A DNA stretch of 64,000 nucleotides from DAOUJW01 sp965218945. GTDB lineage: Bacteria > Chloroflexota > Dehalococcoidia > Lucifugimonadales > UBA2985. Shown here piece by piece: positions 24,392 to 33,304 of this stretch; position 1 is the stretch's first letter; every line of letters starts with the position of its first letter. The notes under the pieces were generated by a model. That model ran no database searches, was not told the DNA's origin, and saw only the letters and a list, made by a program, of their open reading frames with translations. The DNA lies in NCBI GenBank assembly GCA_965218945.1, contig OZ244718.1:2852001-2916000 (forward strand). Reading direction: 5' to 3'. The position numbers were made by a program, and so were the translations under genes.

Positions 24392-25666
24392 CTACCCCTC
24401 TTCCTGCAGTCTCCCCGCGTCCGCCAGTTCCGAGACAATGCTACTCATGGGCACCGGGCGCTGCTCGCCTCTGGCCATGTCCCGGAGGACTACGACACCC
24501 TGGTTAAGCTCCTCCTCGCCCAGGATGAGGGTGTATGGCGCGCCCAGTGAGTTGGCATAGCGCAGCTGAGAGCGCAGGCTCCTGCCCGACGCGGCCAGCA
24601 CCACTCTTTTGCCCTCTCTCCGAAGCTGCGAGGCCAGGGCAATCGCCGCCTCTTTAGCCTCGTTGCCCAGGTACGCTATCACGGCGTGGAGGGAGTCCTC
24701 GTCCGGTACAAGAACGTCCTGGCGCTTGAGGTTCAGCACCAGCCGCTCCCTACCCGACCCAAACCCGACGCCGGGTGTGGGCGGGCCACCCATCGCCTGG
24801 ATGAGTCCGTCGTAGCGGCCGCCGCCGCATATGGTGCTCTGGCCTCCCTCCTCCGGGGGCTGTATCTCGAAGACGGTGCGGGTGTAGTAGTCCAAGCCTC
24901 GCACCAGCCTGTGCTCAACCCTGAATGCGATATCCAGCCGTTGCAGGTATTTCAGCAGCTCCTCCCAGTGGTCGCGGCACTCGGGGCAGAGGTGATCGAC
25001 CATCCTGGGGGCTTCCTCAGCCATCGCCATGCACGTCTCCTGCTTGCAGTCCAGAAGCCGCAGGGGGTTGCGCTCCAGCCTGGACTTACAGTCCTGGCAC
25101 ATGCCGGCGATACGACCCGCGTAGTAGCCCTTAAGCTCCTCCAGGTAGGCCGGCCTGCACTGGGGGTCGCCGATGCTGTTCACCAGCACGGACAGGTCCT
25201 TTAGACCCAGGTCCTTTGTAAGCTGCCAAGCCATCTCTATGATCTCGGCGTCCACGGACGGGTCGCCGTCTCCCAGGGCCTCCACGCCGAACTGGTGGTG
25301 CTGCCGGAACCGCCCGGCCTGGGGGCGCTCGTATCGGAAGACTGGGCAGAAGTAGTAGAGACGCACCGGTTGGGGCAGGTTGCGCATACCGTGTTCCAGG
25401 TACGCTCGACAGACGGGAGCGGTCCCCTCAGGACGCAGGGCCATGGAGTCGCCGCCGCGGTCCTGGAAGATGTACATCTCCTTCTCGACGATATCGGTGC
25501 CCTGGCCCACACCCCGCGTAAAGAGGTCGCTCTGCTCAAAGATGGGGGTATCCAGTCGTCCATAGCCGTATCGCCGGCCCAGAGCCTCTGCCCTGGCCTC
25601 TATGTAGCGCCAGTACCTCTGCTCCTCCGGCAGAGTGTCCGCGGTGCCCCTGGGAGCTCGGTACAA
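24392..25666 (-). CDS. hisS: Histidyl-tRNA synthetase
   Basis: A class II synthetase of 424 residues. Motif 1 region RRYGYGRLDTPIFEQSDLF, then MALRPEGTAPVCRAYLEHGM, motif 2 YYFCPVFRYERPQAGRFRQ, the HisA motif VRGLDYYTRTVFEI, and motif 3 TPGVGFGSGRERLVL; a C-terminal anticodon-binding domain follows. The best start is TTG 25666 (MYRAPRGTADTLPEE), 6 nt after AGGAGG; a further TTG at 25696 would add ten residues but lacks such a site. It is divergent from relA, a common neighbour. Confidence 0.95.
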   Translation of the reverse strand: MYRAPRGTADTLPEEQRYWRYIEARAEALGRRYGYGRLDTPIFEQSDLFTRGVGQGTDIVEKEMYIFQDRGGDSMALRPEGTAPVCRAYLEHGMRNLPQPVRLYYFCPVFRYERPQAGRFRQHHQFGVEALGDGDPSVDAEIIEMAWQLTKDLGLKDLSVLVNSIGDPQCRPAYLEELKGYYAGRIAGMCQDCKSRLERNPLRLLDCKQETCMAMAEEAPRMVDHLCPECRDHWEELLKYLQRLDIAFRVEHRLVRGLDYYTRTVFEIQPPEEGGQSTICGGGRYDGLIQAMGGPPTPGVGFGSGRERLVLNLKRQDVLVPDEDSLHAVIAYLGNEAKEAAIALASQLRREGKRVVLAASGRSLRSQLRYANSLGAPYTLILGEEELNQGVVVLRDMARGEQRPVPMSSIVSELADAGRLQEEG

Positions 25667-25717
25667 GACAGGCCTCCTTGTGCAGATTGAGGACAAGGAT
25701 AGCCCACGACGACGGGT

Positions 25718-25746
25718 TTGCCAAGGTGTGCACTCTTGGTTATACT
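25718..25746 (+). promoter_or_regulatory. Strong sigma-70-like promoter for relA
   Basis: TTGCCA at 25718-25723 and TATACT at 25741-25746 are separated by exactly 17 bp; each matches consensus at five of six positions. The expected start of transcription lies about 25 bp before the relA ATG at 25780. Confidence 0.65.
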
Positions 25747-25779
25747 TCCCTTACATACGCGTATCGACGGGTCAAGAGA

Positions 25780-27966
25780 ATGGAAGACCTTCTTACCAAA
25801 GCAAAGAGCTATCTACCCCAGGACAAAATTGGGGTAATTGAAGAGGCGTACAACTTCGCCCATAAGGCCCACGAGGGACAGATGCGCCTTTCGGGCGAGC
25901 CATACGTGGTGCACCCGATCAGCACCGCCCTCTTCCTGGCCGACCTCAACCTGGACGCCACGACCCTTGCGGCCGCTCTCCTCCACGACGTTATCGAGGA
26001 CTGCGACGTCTCCTACGAGGACCTGCAGCGCAAGTTCGGCTCAGAGGTGAGCCGGCTGGTGGACGGCGTCACCAAGCTGAGCAAGATGGAACTGATGACA
26101 TCGGAGGGCGGGCTTCGCTACGGCAGCGAGGACGGCCAGGCGGAGAGCCTTCGCAAGATGCTGGTGGCCATGGCCCAGGACATCCGCGTGGTGCTTATCA
26201 AGCTGGCGGACCGCCTGCACAACATGGAGACGCTCAAGGCCCACACCCCTGAAAAGCGTATCGACATTGCCAGGGAGACCCTGGACATCTATGCGCCCCT
26301 GGCCCACAGGCTGGGGATATGGGACATCAAGTGGCGACTGGAAGACCTGTCCTTCAGCCATCTGCAGCCCGACAAGTACAGGGAGATTTCACGCCTCCTG
26401 GCCTCCAAGCGGGAAGAGCGGGAGAGTTACATCGATCAGGGATGCGAGGTGCTCAGGGAGGAGCTGCAAAAGGCGAGCATAACCGCCGAGGTATCGGGCA
26501 GGGCGAAGCACATATACAGCATCTACCAGAAGATGGAGAAGTACGCCCAGCAGGGCAAGGAGTTCGGGCAGATATACGACCTGTTTGCTCTGAGGATACT
26601 GGTCAAAGAGGTGCAGGACTGCTACAGCGCCCTGGGGGTGGTTCACGGGCTGGGTCATCCCATTTCCGGAGAGTTCGACGACTACATAGCAAGTCCCAAG
26701 GATAACATGTACCAGTCGCTGCACACGGCGGTCATGTACAAGGGGAACACGCCCCTGGAGGTGCAGATACGCACCTATGGTATGCACCAGCTATCGGAGT
26801 ACGGGGTCGCGGCCCACTGGAGGTACAAGGAGGGAGACGCAAAGGACCCCCACTTCGAGGAGAAGATGGGCTGGCTGAGGCAACTCCTGGACTGGCAGAG
26901 AGACGTGACGGGAGCGGAGGAGTTCGTGGAGTCGGTGAAGATGGACATCTTCCAGGACCAGGTCTTCGTGTACACGCCAAGGGGTGAAATACGGGAGCTT
27001 CCGAAGGGATCCACGCCTCTGGATTTCGCATACCGCATTCACACGGACCTGGGACATCGCTGCATTGGGGCCAAGGTCAACGGCAAGCTGGTGCCTCTCT
27101 ACACCCGGCTGAACAACGGGGACACTGTGGAGATAATGACCAGCAAGGTCGCCAGAGGCCCCAGCATGGACTGGCTCAACGCCAACCTGGGCTACGTGAA
27201 CACCGCCAACGCCAGGGAGAAGGTCCGGCAGTGGTTCCGCAGGCAGGAGCGAAGCGCCAGCATCCAGCGCGGCAAGGAGCTTCTAAACAAGGAGTTGAAG
27301 CGCCTGAACCTGAAGATGGAGCACGAAGAGGTTTCAGCGCTCCTCAAGTTTGATAACGTTGCGGAACTGCTGGCTGCCCTGGGAAGCGGGACCACAAACG
27401 TATCCCAGTTGACAACCAGGCTGGCGGGGCAGCAGGAGCAAGCGACGGAGACGCTGCCCTCCACCTTCCCTCTCACATGGCCCTCGTCCGGCATAGAGGT
27501 GCTGGGAGTGGGCGATCTGCTGACCCGCCTCTCCCAGTGCTGCAACCCCATTCCCGGCGACGAGATAGTGGGCTACATCACCCGGAGCCGCGGCGTATCG
27601 GTGCACCGCTTGGACTGCCCCAACGTCCGCAACGAGGACGAGAAGGAACGGCTGGTGCAGGTGAACTGGGGTAAGGGCAAGACGCTGTACCCCGTAAGGC
27701 TGCAGATCCAGGCCTGGGACCGGGTGGGACTGCTCAGGGACATAACCACGCTGGTCTCACAGGAGAAGGTCAACATAGCATCGGTTCTCACCATGGAGCA
27801 CGCAGACAGCAGTACCACCACTTACCTTACGGTGTTTACCACCGGCGTGGGACAGCTGAGCCTCCTCTTCTCGCGGCTTGAAGGGGTAGAGGGGGTGTAC
27901 TCGGTGGCTCGGAGCAGCCCCGAAGAGGAAGCAAACGCAAGCTCAAATCCAAGAACTTCGGACTAA
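25780..27966 (+). CDS. relA: Bifunctional (p)ppGpp synthetase / hydrolase (RelA/SpoT family)
   Basis: A 728-residue long RSH protein controlling the stringent response. The N-terminal HD hydrolase domain has PYVVHPISTALFLADL and LLHDVIEDCD. The synthetase domain has YDLFALRILVKEVQDCYSAL, DYIASPKDNMYQSLHT and EVQIRTYGMHQLSEYGVAAH. A TGS domain (VFVYTPRGEIRELPKGSTPL) and a C-terminal ACT domain (DRVGLLRDITTLVSQEKVNI) follow, with conserved CCNPIPGDEIVGYITRSRG between. Both catalytic halves look intact, so it should be bifunctional. ATG 25780 gives the family's normal N-terminus; an upstream GTG/ATG extension to 25678 would overlap the promoter. Confidence 0.95.
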   Translation: MEDLLTKAKSYLPQDKIGVIEEAYNFAHKAHEGQMRLSGEPYVVHPISTALFLADLNLDATTLAAALLHDVIEDCDVSYEDLQRKFGSEVSRLVDGVTKLSKMELMTSEGGLRYGSEDGQAESLRKMLVAMAQDIRVVLIKLADRLHNMETLKAHTPEKRIDIARETLDIYAPLAHRLGIWDIKWRLEDLSFSHLQPDKYREISRLLASKREERESYIDQGCEVLREELQKASITAEVSGRAKHIYSIYQKMEKYAQQGKEFGQIYDLFALRILVKEVQDCYSALGVVHGLGHPISGEFDDYIASPKDNMYQSLHTAVMYKGNTPLEVQIRTYGMHQLSEYGVAAHWRYKEGDAKDPHFEEKMGWLRQLLDWQRDVTGAEEFVESVKMDIFQDQVFVYTPRGEIRELPKGSTPLDFAYRIHTDLGHRCIGAKVNGKLVPLYTRLNNGDTVEIMTSKVARGPSMDWLNANLGYVNTANAREKVRQWFRRQERSASIQRGKELLNKELKRLNLKMEHEEVSALLKFDNVAELLAALGSGTTNVSQLTTRLAGQQEQATETLPSTFPLTWPSSGIEVLGVGDLLTRLSQCCNPIPGDEIVGYITRSRGVSVHRLDCPNVRNEDEKERLVQVNWGKGKTLYPVRLQIQAWDRVGLLRDITTLVSQEKVNIASVLTMEHADSSTTTYLTVFTTGVGQLSLLFSRLEGVEGVYSVARSSPEEEANASSNPRTSD

Positions 27967-27981
27967 ATGGGAGGAAATCCT

Positions 27982-28239
27982 TTGCCTAGCGAGAAATCGG
28001 CCCGCGTGGTCGCCAAGAAAACACTTCGAAACAGACCCATACGCACCTCTGCCAGGACCTTTGTGAAGAGGGCGCAGGACTCCATAGCCGGCGGCGGCGC
28101 GGAAGCGGCCTTGGCTGACACAAGGGAGGCCATAAGGGTGCTGGACAAGGCAGCCCAGAAGGGCGTCATTCACAGGAACAACGCCGCCCGGCGCAAGTCC
28201 AGGCTCATGGCCAAGCTCAACCAGCTGCAGAGCGCCTGA
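27982..28239 (+). CDS. rpsT: 30S ribosomal protein S20
   Basis: An 85-residue basic protein. From the TTG at 27982 the product begins MPSEKSARVVAKKTLRNRPI, matching the MPxxKSAxKR start of S20, with GGGAGG placed six bases before. The rest, RTFVKRAQDSIAG and KGVIHRNNAARRKSRLMAKL, is the conserved C-terminal helix region that binds 16S rRNA. An in-frame ATG at 27967 overlaps the ribosome site and would add five unusual residues. It follows relA by 15 nt. Confidence 0.94.
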   Translation: MPSEKSARVVAKKTLRNRPIRTSARTFVKRAQDSIAGGGAEAALADTREAIRVLDKAAQKGVIHRNNAARRKSRLMAKLNQLQSA

Positions 28240-28296
28240 CCAGACCGGCTCTTCCTAAATACTCCCCTCAGCCTGAACGCTGTGTGGTGAGACGCA

Positions 28297-28701
28297 ATGG
28301 ACAATTGGAAGCCAAGCGGGCCTAGCCACCCATTGATAACGGCGGCTATAGCTGTTGTCCTGGCATTGGCGACTAGTCTTGTCATTATCTCCCACGGGGT
28401 CTTCTACGGCGCCGTCGACGACGACAACGCCTCCGTAATCGGCTTAGCCAAGCTGTCAATGGCCGTGCCTATTGTCTTGACCGGCGTGGCGTTCGTGGCG
28501 GCCCTGCGCGACTGGCACAGTCGCATAGTCTGGGGAACCGCCGTGCTCCAGTTCTTCTTCTTCTGTACCATTTTCCTGCTATTTTTCCCCATTTTTCAGG
28601 TTAGTCTACTCTTTTTGCTCTCGGCTTACTTTCTACTCCGTACGGCGGGGTCAATCTTAAGAAATAAGAAACTGAAGGCGGAAGACCACTCCTTCCGTTA
28701 G
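28297..28701 (+). CDS. Small integral membrane protein
   Basis: A 134-residue protein with about four hydrophobic helices: LITAAIAVVLALATSLVIIS, AVPIVLTGVAFVAAL, VWGTAVLQFFFFCTIFLLFF and VSLLFLLSAYFLL. It ends in a charged tail, RNKKLKAEDHSFR. In length and hydrophobic layout it resembles the two paralogues at 8890-9706, but I see no clear sequence match. No family recognised. It starts with ATG 57 nt after rpsT. Confidence 0.55.
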   Translation: MDNWKPSGPSHPLITAAIAVVLALATSLVIISHGVFYGAVDDDNASVIGLAKLSMAVPIVLTGVAFVAALRDWHSRIVWGTAVLQFFFFCTIFLLFFPIFQVSLLFLLSAYFLLRTAGSILRNKKLKAEDHSFR

Positions 28702-28768
28702 CGCCTGGCCACGCCCTGGCGGGCGGGGTAGTACGTTTTACACGACCTCCTTCCCTGCCACTCCCTTG

Positions 28769-28797
28769 TTGACAATATAGAACGCATATTCTATTCT
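28769..28797 (+). promoter_or_regulatory. Promoter with AGAAC-N4-ATTCT operator before the phage module
   Basis: TTGACA at 28769-28774 and TATTCT at 28792-28797 are 17 bp apart. Between them lies AGAACGCATATTCT (28779-28792), an imperfect palindrome. The same half-sites recur at 34185-34198 in a second promoter of the phage-like region. The element resembles the GAAC-N4-GTTC SOS box of Gram-positive LexA with one mismatch. Confidence 0.55.
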
Positions 28798-28848
28798 TCT
28801 CCCCTAGCTACCGTCCGGTCAGGAGAACGCCGATGGTGACAGGAGGAG

Positions 28849-29169
28849 TTGTTGATACAGTCATTGCTGAGCCTGGCGGCCGTTCCGGGCGCGCTTATTG
28901 TCGTCTCCGGGGGCTTCAACGCCATCTTCTTTGCCAACTACTCCGCAACGCAGGCGCGCAGGAGAGTGGGCGCTCTGGTGCTGGCCCTGGTCAACCTGAG
29001 CTTCCTGCTCCAGGGGCTGTACTGGCTGGCGCTGCCTCTCCGGTCGGGATACCAACAGACCCCGGGGAACGGCAACGCCCTGATCGTCGAGTTGATAACC
29101 CTTGCTTCATCGCTGGCAATCACCGCGCTGATACTCAGGCAGAGGTCCGGCGGTAGACGCAACGGCTGA
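28849..29169 (+). CDS. Small membrane protein at the head of the phage module
   Basis: A 106-residue protein with three hydrophobic segments: LLSLAAVPGALIVVSGGFNA, ALVLALVNLSFLLQGLYWLAL and IVELITLASSLAITALIL. The C-terminus is basic (RQRSGGRRNG). A TTG start directly follows AGGAGGAG; TTG 28852 is an equally likely start with better spacing. It lies downstream of the operator-bearing promoter and upstream of terminase genes, so a holin-like role is possible but unsupported by a family match. Confidence 0.55.
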   Translation: MLIQSLLSLAAVPGALIVVSGGFNAIFFANYSATQARRRVGALVLALVNLSFLLQGLYWLALPLRSGYQQTPGNGNALIVELITLASSLAITALILRQRSGGRRNG

Positions 29170-29239
29170 CGGGGAGGACATCAGATTTGGCACTGGCAAC
29201 TTCCGCCGGACCTAGAGTGATGGATGAGAGTGAGGAGCC

Positions 29240-29398
29240 ATGAGAACCTTAGAGCTGGCAATCGAGAGGCAGGAGTGGAAGGTGGTGGCCGTATGCCTCC
29301 TGCGGGGGCTAGTGCAGGCATCATCCGCATTGCAGCCGGAGACCCTGCACCAACTGCTGGAGGCCCTGGAAGGAGAGAGCAGTGCCCCGGAGAAGTAG
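29240..29398 (+). CDS. Small phage-module protein, 52 residues
   Basis: ATG 29240 is preceded by TGAGGAGCC. The product begins MRTLELAIERQEWKVVAVCL and ends EGESSAPEK; it is a mixed acidic/hydrophobic helix-forming peptide. Its stop lies 17 nt inside the next gene, the tight packing typical of phage operons. No family recognised. Coding is supported by the ribosome site and overlap rather than similarity. Confidence 0.55.
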   Translation: MRTLELAIERQEWKVVAVCLLRGLVQASSALQPETLHQLLEALEGESSAPEK

Positions 29399-29714
29399 CA
29401 AGCCGCCGGAGAGACCACAGGAGTTCTACGAGGAAGCCCTGTCCAAGGCGGAACGTGTGCGCCTCTCCCGCGCCAAGCAGATACAGGGGCTGGACGAGGA
29501 GATAGCTCTGCTCCGACTGCGCCTGAGTCGTCTGACGGAGGAGCAGCCGGAGAACCTGGAGCTGCTGATAAAGGGGATAGGGATGCTGGTGCGGGCGGTG
29601 TCGGCCAAGTACAAGCTGTCCCACAAGGCGGAGGAGGACCTGTACCAGAGCCTGCTCGGTGTGCTCCAGGGCATTGGGAGCGTCCTGCTGCCGGAGGGGT
29701 CCGATGGAGAGTGA
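29382..29714 (+). CDS. Phage-module protein with helical coiled-coil, possibly terminase small-subunit-like
   Basis: A 110-residue protein starting at a GTG after GGAAGGAGAG. It is highly helical: EALSKAERVRLSRAKQIQGL, DEEIALLRLRLSRLTEEQPE and a second amphipathic part KYKLSHKAEEDLYQSLLGVL. The position two genes before the large terminase, its size and its basic N-terminus fit a small terminase or an accessory, but I see no diagnostic motif. The stop overlaps the next gene by 11 nt. Confidence 0.55.
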   Translation: MPRRSSKPPERPQEFYEEALSKAERVRLSRAKQIQGLDEEIALLRLRLSRLTEEQPENLELLIKGIGMLVRAVSAKYKLSHKAEEDLYQSLLGVLQGIGSVLLPEGSDGE

Positions 29715-29937
29715 TGAGATGAAGGACGCCCTCCGGAAGCTGCGCAGGCCGCGTGCCCCTGAGGTGGACCTGTCGCCGGCGTCCACATTCGACGCCCTGC
29801 TGGACCAGCGACTCGGACACCTGGAGCGTCACGTCGAGGAGCTGAAGACCCGGATAAACGGGCTGGTCTTTCTGGTGATAGGGGCGGTTGTAGCGCAGAT
29901 AGTTTTGAGCTTTTGGGGATACGAGGTGAACCTATGA
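29704..29937 (+). CDS. Coiled-coil protein with C-terminal membrane anchor (XhlA-like layout)
   Basis: A 77-residue protein from ATG 29704 (MESDEMKDALRKL), which follows GGAGGGG. An amphipathic helix LDQRLGHLERHVEELKTRIN is followed by one membrane helix, GLVFLVIGAVVAQIVLSFWG. This layout resembles XhlA-type phage lysis accessory proteins; that is an analogy only. The TGA overlaps the terminase ATG (ATGA), so translation is coupled. A longer frame back to 29659 is unlikely. Confidence 0.6.
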   Translation: MESDEMKDALRKLRRPRAPEVDLSPASTFDALLDQRLGHLERHVEELKTRINGLVFLVIGAVVAQIVLSFWGYEVNL

Positions 29938-31319
29938 ACAAGCTGCTTGGCCTGAGACCTTATCAGACGGAGATAGGCAGGACGGTCCTGGATAGTGTCC
30001 TGCACGGCAGGGGTCGCACCTTCACGGTGGAGATAGCCCGCCAGGGCGGGAAGAATGAGCTGTCGGCGCAGCTGGAGATGCTGCTCCTGGTGCTCTTCTC
30101 CGTCAAGGGAGGGAACCTGGTCAAGGCCGCGCCCACCTTCGACCCGCAGGTTCGTATCAGCATCTCGCGGCTTAAGGAGCGTCTGAGGGACGCCGGGCTG
30201 GCCGGTCTGTGGCAGACCGAGGCCGGAAGCGCCATCCGACTGGGCAGGACTCGCCAGATGTTCCTCAGCGCCGAGCCGTCCAGCAACGTGGTGGGGGCCA
30301 CGGCGCACATCCTCCTGGAGATGGACGAGGCCCAGGACGTTGACCGGGAGAAGTTCTACAAGGAGTTCAGGCCAATGGGCGCGTCCACCAACGTCACCAC
30401 CGTCCTGTACGGCACTCCCTGGATGGGAGACTCGCTCCTGGAGGAGATGAAACAGGGCAACCTGGAGTCGGAGCGGTCGGACGGCGTGAAGCGCCACTTC
30501 CGGCTGGACTGGCAGGAGGTGGCAAAGCACAACCCGCAGTACGAAGCCTACGTTGAGGGCGAAAGGCAGCGCCTGGGTGATAGCCATCCGTTGTTTCGCA
30601 CCCAGTACCTCCTGGAGCCACTCAACGGGAGCGGCGGCCTGTTCTCACATCAGCAGCTTGCTCAGTTGCAGGGGAGGCACAGCCGCCGCTCCCGACCGGA
30701 GCAGGGGCAGTTGTACGTGGCCGGCATCGACGTCGCCGGGGAGGCTTCGGAGGCCGAAGGGCGGGGACGCGGAGCCGTCGATTCCGGCAGGGACTCCACG
30801 GTGGTCACCATCGGCGAGCTTGACTTCTCGCGGTGCGACGACCTTTCGCCGGAGCCGGTGGTCAGGGTCGTGGAGCACTATCGGTGGACTGGCGAGAGCC
30901 ACGCATCCCTCTTCCCAAGGCTGCGCGACCTGCTGCGCGACGTCTGGCGATGCCGGCGCGTGGTCGTGGACGCAACCGGGCTTGGACAGGGCGTCGCCAG
31001 TTTTCTTGAGAAGGCCATGAGCAAGGGGGTCGCGCACCCCTTTGTCTTCACGTCCCAGAGCAAGTCCCGCCTGGCCTTCGACCTGCTGGCCGCGGTGAAC
31101 TCCGGGCGGCTGAAGATGTACGCCCCGGACGACTCGCCGGAGTCACGGGAGTTTCACTTCCAGATGGAGCGGGCGCGAGGCCACTTCAGGGCAAACCAGA
31201 CCATGAATTTCTACGTGGATCCCGCGCAGGGCCACGACGACTACCTGTCGAGCCTGGCGCTGCTGGTGAAGGCGGCAGAGTATCGGCCGCGCCTTGCCCG
31301 CGGTCGTATGGATACGTGA
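29934..31319 (+). CDS. Phage terminase large subunit
   Basis: A 461-residue packaging motor. The ATPase part has a Walker A-like FTVEIARQGGKNELSAQLEM and a Walker B ILLEMDEAQDVD, followed by the coupling segment TTVLYGTPWMGDSLLEEMKQ. The C-terminal RNase H-like nuclease has LYVAGIDVAGEASE, GRDSTVVTIGELDF and VVVDATGLGQGVASFLEKA, giving the acidic residues that cleave concatemeric DNA. ATG 29934 overlaps the previous stop. The gene appears intact although no capsid genes remain in the window. Confidence 0.9.
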   Translation: MNKLLGLRPYQTEIGRTVLDSVLHGRGRTFTVEIARQGGKNELSAQLEMLLLVLFSVKGGNLVKAAPTFDPQVRISISRLKERLRDAGLAGLWQTEAGSAIRLGRTRQMFLSAEPSSNVVGATAHILLEMDEAQDVDREKFYKEFRPMGASTNVTTVLYGTPWMGDSLLEEMKQGNLESERSDGVKRHFRLDWQEVAKHNPQYEAYVEGERQRLGDSHPLFRTQYLLEPLNGSGGLFSHQQLAQLQGRHSRRSRPEQGQLYVAGIDVAGEASEAEGRGRGAVDSGRDSTVVTIGELDFSRCDDLSPEPVVRVVEHYRWTGESHASLFPRLRDLLRDVWRCRRVVVDATGLGQGVASFLEKAMSKGVAHPFVFTSQSKSRLAFDLLAAVNSGRLKMYAPDDSPESREFHFQMERARGHFRANQTMNFYVDPAQGHDDYLSSLALLVKAAEYRPRLARGRMDT

Positions 31320-31354
31320 GTTGAGGAGCAGAACTACGGAGAGGTGTGAACTAA

Positions 31355-31642
31355 GTGAGTCCAAGAAAGAGTGTGTCCATAATAGATTCTCTGCCGGAGC
31401 AGTTCCCGTATCGGGACAGCGGCTGTGAGGTCTCCCCCTCCTGCCTTGAGTGCCCACTTCCGTTGTGCAAGTACGACGACCCCGCGGCCTACCACCGGCA
31501 GATACGGGAGGGCCGCGACCGCGAGGTCGTCGACGCGAAGTGCGACCAGGGCAAGACCGTCTCGCAGATAGCAAGCCATTTCGGGTTGAGCCAGCGGACC
31601 ATCCATCGAATCCTGGAGCGGTCCAGGGCAAATTTCCTTTAG
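31355..31642 (+). CDS. Cysteine-cluster helix-turn-helix protein
   Basis: A 95-residue protein. The N-terminal part has CEVSPSCLECPLPLCKYDDP, a four-cysteine cluster that could bind zinc. The C-terminal part, GKTVSQIASHFGLSQRTIHR, is a resolvase/sigma-like helix-turn-helix. GTG 31355 is preceded by GAGAGGTG. It lies between terminase and portal genes and may be a small phage regulator or DNA-binding accessory. No precise family name. Confidence 0.72.
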   Translation: MSPRKSVSIIDSLPEQFPYRDSGCEVSPSCLECPLPLCKYDDPAAYHRQIREGRDREVVDAKCDQGKTVSQIASHFGLSQRTIHRILERSRANFL

Positions 31643-31651
31643 GAGCACGCT

Positions 31652-32971
31652 ATGGACAACGAGTCTCTGCATCAGAACATTGCCCGTATGGACGGCGACA
31701 GGCTGAGGGCCTATCGGGAGAACCTGGCCTTCTACAACGGGGCGCAGTGGGTGGGCGCGCCGCATCGCCGGGAGAGGCGCCTCACCTTCAACTACGCCCG
31801 CGCCTTTGTGGACAAGATAACCTCCTACCTGATGACCGGGATGTCCATCGTGATAGATCCCTGGGACTCATCGCCGGAGGCGCGGGAGCGCGCCGACAGA
31901 GCCGAAGACGCGCTTCGCCAGGTGTACGACGCCAACCACTTGGAGCAGCTTGACTTCGATACAGAGCTGGACGCCGCCATTCTTGGCGACGGGTGCTACA
32001 AGGTGACCTGGGACACGGAGGAGCAACGGGTGAGGGTCACCTCGCCCGACGTGCAGGGCCTCTACGCCTGGTGGGTGGCCGACGACGTTGGGCGCGTCTG
32101 GCGCGTGGCCAGCCGGTACACCCTGTCCTCGGAGGAGGCGCAGATGCTCTACGGCGTCGGGAGCGCCCCCACCGGCGGCAGTGAACAGCGGGTGACGGTT
32201 GTGGAGATGTGGACAGCCGAAGACCTACGCCTGTGGGTGGGCGACGCCCTGGTCCAGGAGAAACCCAATCCCTACGGATTCATACCATTCATCCTCTTCC
32301 CGAATCTGAGGGAACCCAAGAAGTTCTGGGGTCTGTCGGACGTTCCTCCCCTTGTGGAGCCGTCGAGGGAGCTGAACAGGGCTATCTCCCAGCTTTCCAT
32401 GATCCTGGAGCTGTCCGGCAACCCCATAGCCGTACTGGAGGGCGTTGAGCGCGCGGAGGACATCGCCGTGCAGCCCGGCGCGGTGTGGGAGCTGCCGGAG
32501 CAGGCCAGGGCCTACCTCCTGGACCTGCTCCAGGGCGGAGGCATCAAGCTCCACGTGGACTTCATCGACCTGATATACCGGTCGCTGCACGACATCTCGG
32601 AGGCGCCCAGGATCAGCTTTGGCGACAATCCCCGCAGCCTGTCGGGCGTGGCCCTTGAGATGGAGCTAAGCCCTCTGCTCCAGAGGGTGCGACGCAAACG
32701 CCTCATCCGGACGGCGGTGTACAAGGCCCGCAACGAGACGGCGCTGCGACTGCTGACCCAGCGGACGGGCGTCGCGTACCTGCCGGTGAAGCAGCGCATC
32801 CTCTGGGGACCGCTGCTGCCCCAGGACAGGAGCCGGCTGGTGAGGGAGCAGCAGACGCTGGTGGAGACGGGCATCCAGAGCCGTCGGCGGGCGATGGAGA
32901 ACCTGGGCATAGAGGACCCGGACGCCGAATGGCAGCGCATGAGGGAGGAGGGGTCAGAACGGCCTGCGTAG
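31652..32971 (+). CDS. Phage portal protein (SPP1 gp6-like)
   Basis: A 439-residue portal. The N-terminal region NLAFYNGAQWVGAPHRRERR, NYARAFVDKITSYLMTG and the central YGFIPFILFPNLREPKKFWG with LSDVPPLVEPSRELNRAISQ are typical of SPP1-type portals, as is the stem/crown region EAPRISFGDNPRSLSGVALE. It forms the dodecameric DNA gate at the capsid vertex. GGAGCACGCT precedes the ATG, 9 nt after the HTH gene. The length is near normal. Confidence 0.88.
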   Translation: MDNESLHQNIARMDGDRLRAYRENLAFYNGAQWVGAPHRRERRLTFNYARAFVDKITSYLMTGMSIVIDPWDSSPEARERADRAEDALRQVYDANHLEQLDFDTELDAAILGDGCYKVTWDTEEQRVRVTSPDVQGLYAWWVADDVGRVWRVASRYTLSSEEAQMLYGVGSAPTGGSEQRVTVVEMWTAEDLRLWVGDALVQEKPNPYGFIPFILFPNLREPKKFWGLSDVPPLVEPSRELNRAISQLSMILELSGNPIAVLEGVERAEDIAVQPGAVWELPEQARAYLLDLLQGGGIKLHVDFIDLIYRSLHDISEAPRISFGDNPRSLSGVALEMELSPLLQRVRRKRLIRTAVYKARNETALRLLTQRTGVAYLPVKQRILWGPLLPQDRSRLVREQQTLVETGIQSRRRAMENLGIEDPDAEWQRMREEGSERPA

Positions 32972-32986
32972 CCATGAAGCCAAAAG

Positions 32987-33277
32987 CTATCGACGCCACA
33001 GGCGTAACCCTTGAAATAAGATGTCTTTGGCGTCCTGATGGTAATCCGAACCATCAGTAGTTATAATCCTGTGTGTAGTAGCTATATGCTTCCCATTTGG
33101 AAGGCGATGTTTTACAATTTGGCTGAGGGCGTCCGGCCAATTCCTAGAGGGAACTGTCTTATTGGGTACTACCTCACTTATCAGGCGACCGTCTCGGATT
33201 TTAGTCCATATGTTGAATTCTTCAAATAGGACATTCAGCACTTGGCGGTTTACTTCGGCGGTAGGGACACGAGGCAT
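32987..33277 (-). CDS. Hypothetical protein in the portal-scaffold insert
   Basis: A 96-residue minus-strand protein, MPRVPTAEVNRQVLNVLFEE, then IRDGRLISEVVPNK and GKHIATTHRIITTDGSDYHQ, ending DILFQGLRLWRR. No family recognised. Its DNA is markedly AT-richer than the flanking phage genes, and its orientation opposes them, so it looks like a moron-type insertion. It is divergent from the gene at 33305 with a 27-bp gap. Confidence 0.5.
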   Translation of the reverse strand: MPRVPTAEVNRQVLNVLFEEFNIWTKIRDGRLISEVVPNKTVPSRNWPDALSQIVKHRLPNGKHIATTHRIITTDGSDYHQDAKDILFQGLRLWRR

Positions 33278-33304
33278 TGTGGATCTCAGATTGGAAGCAC
33301 TACC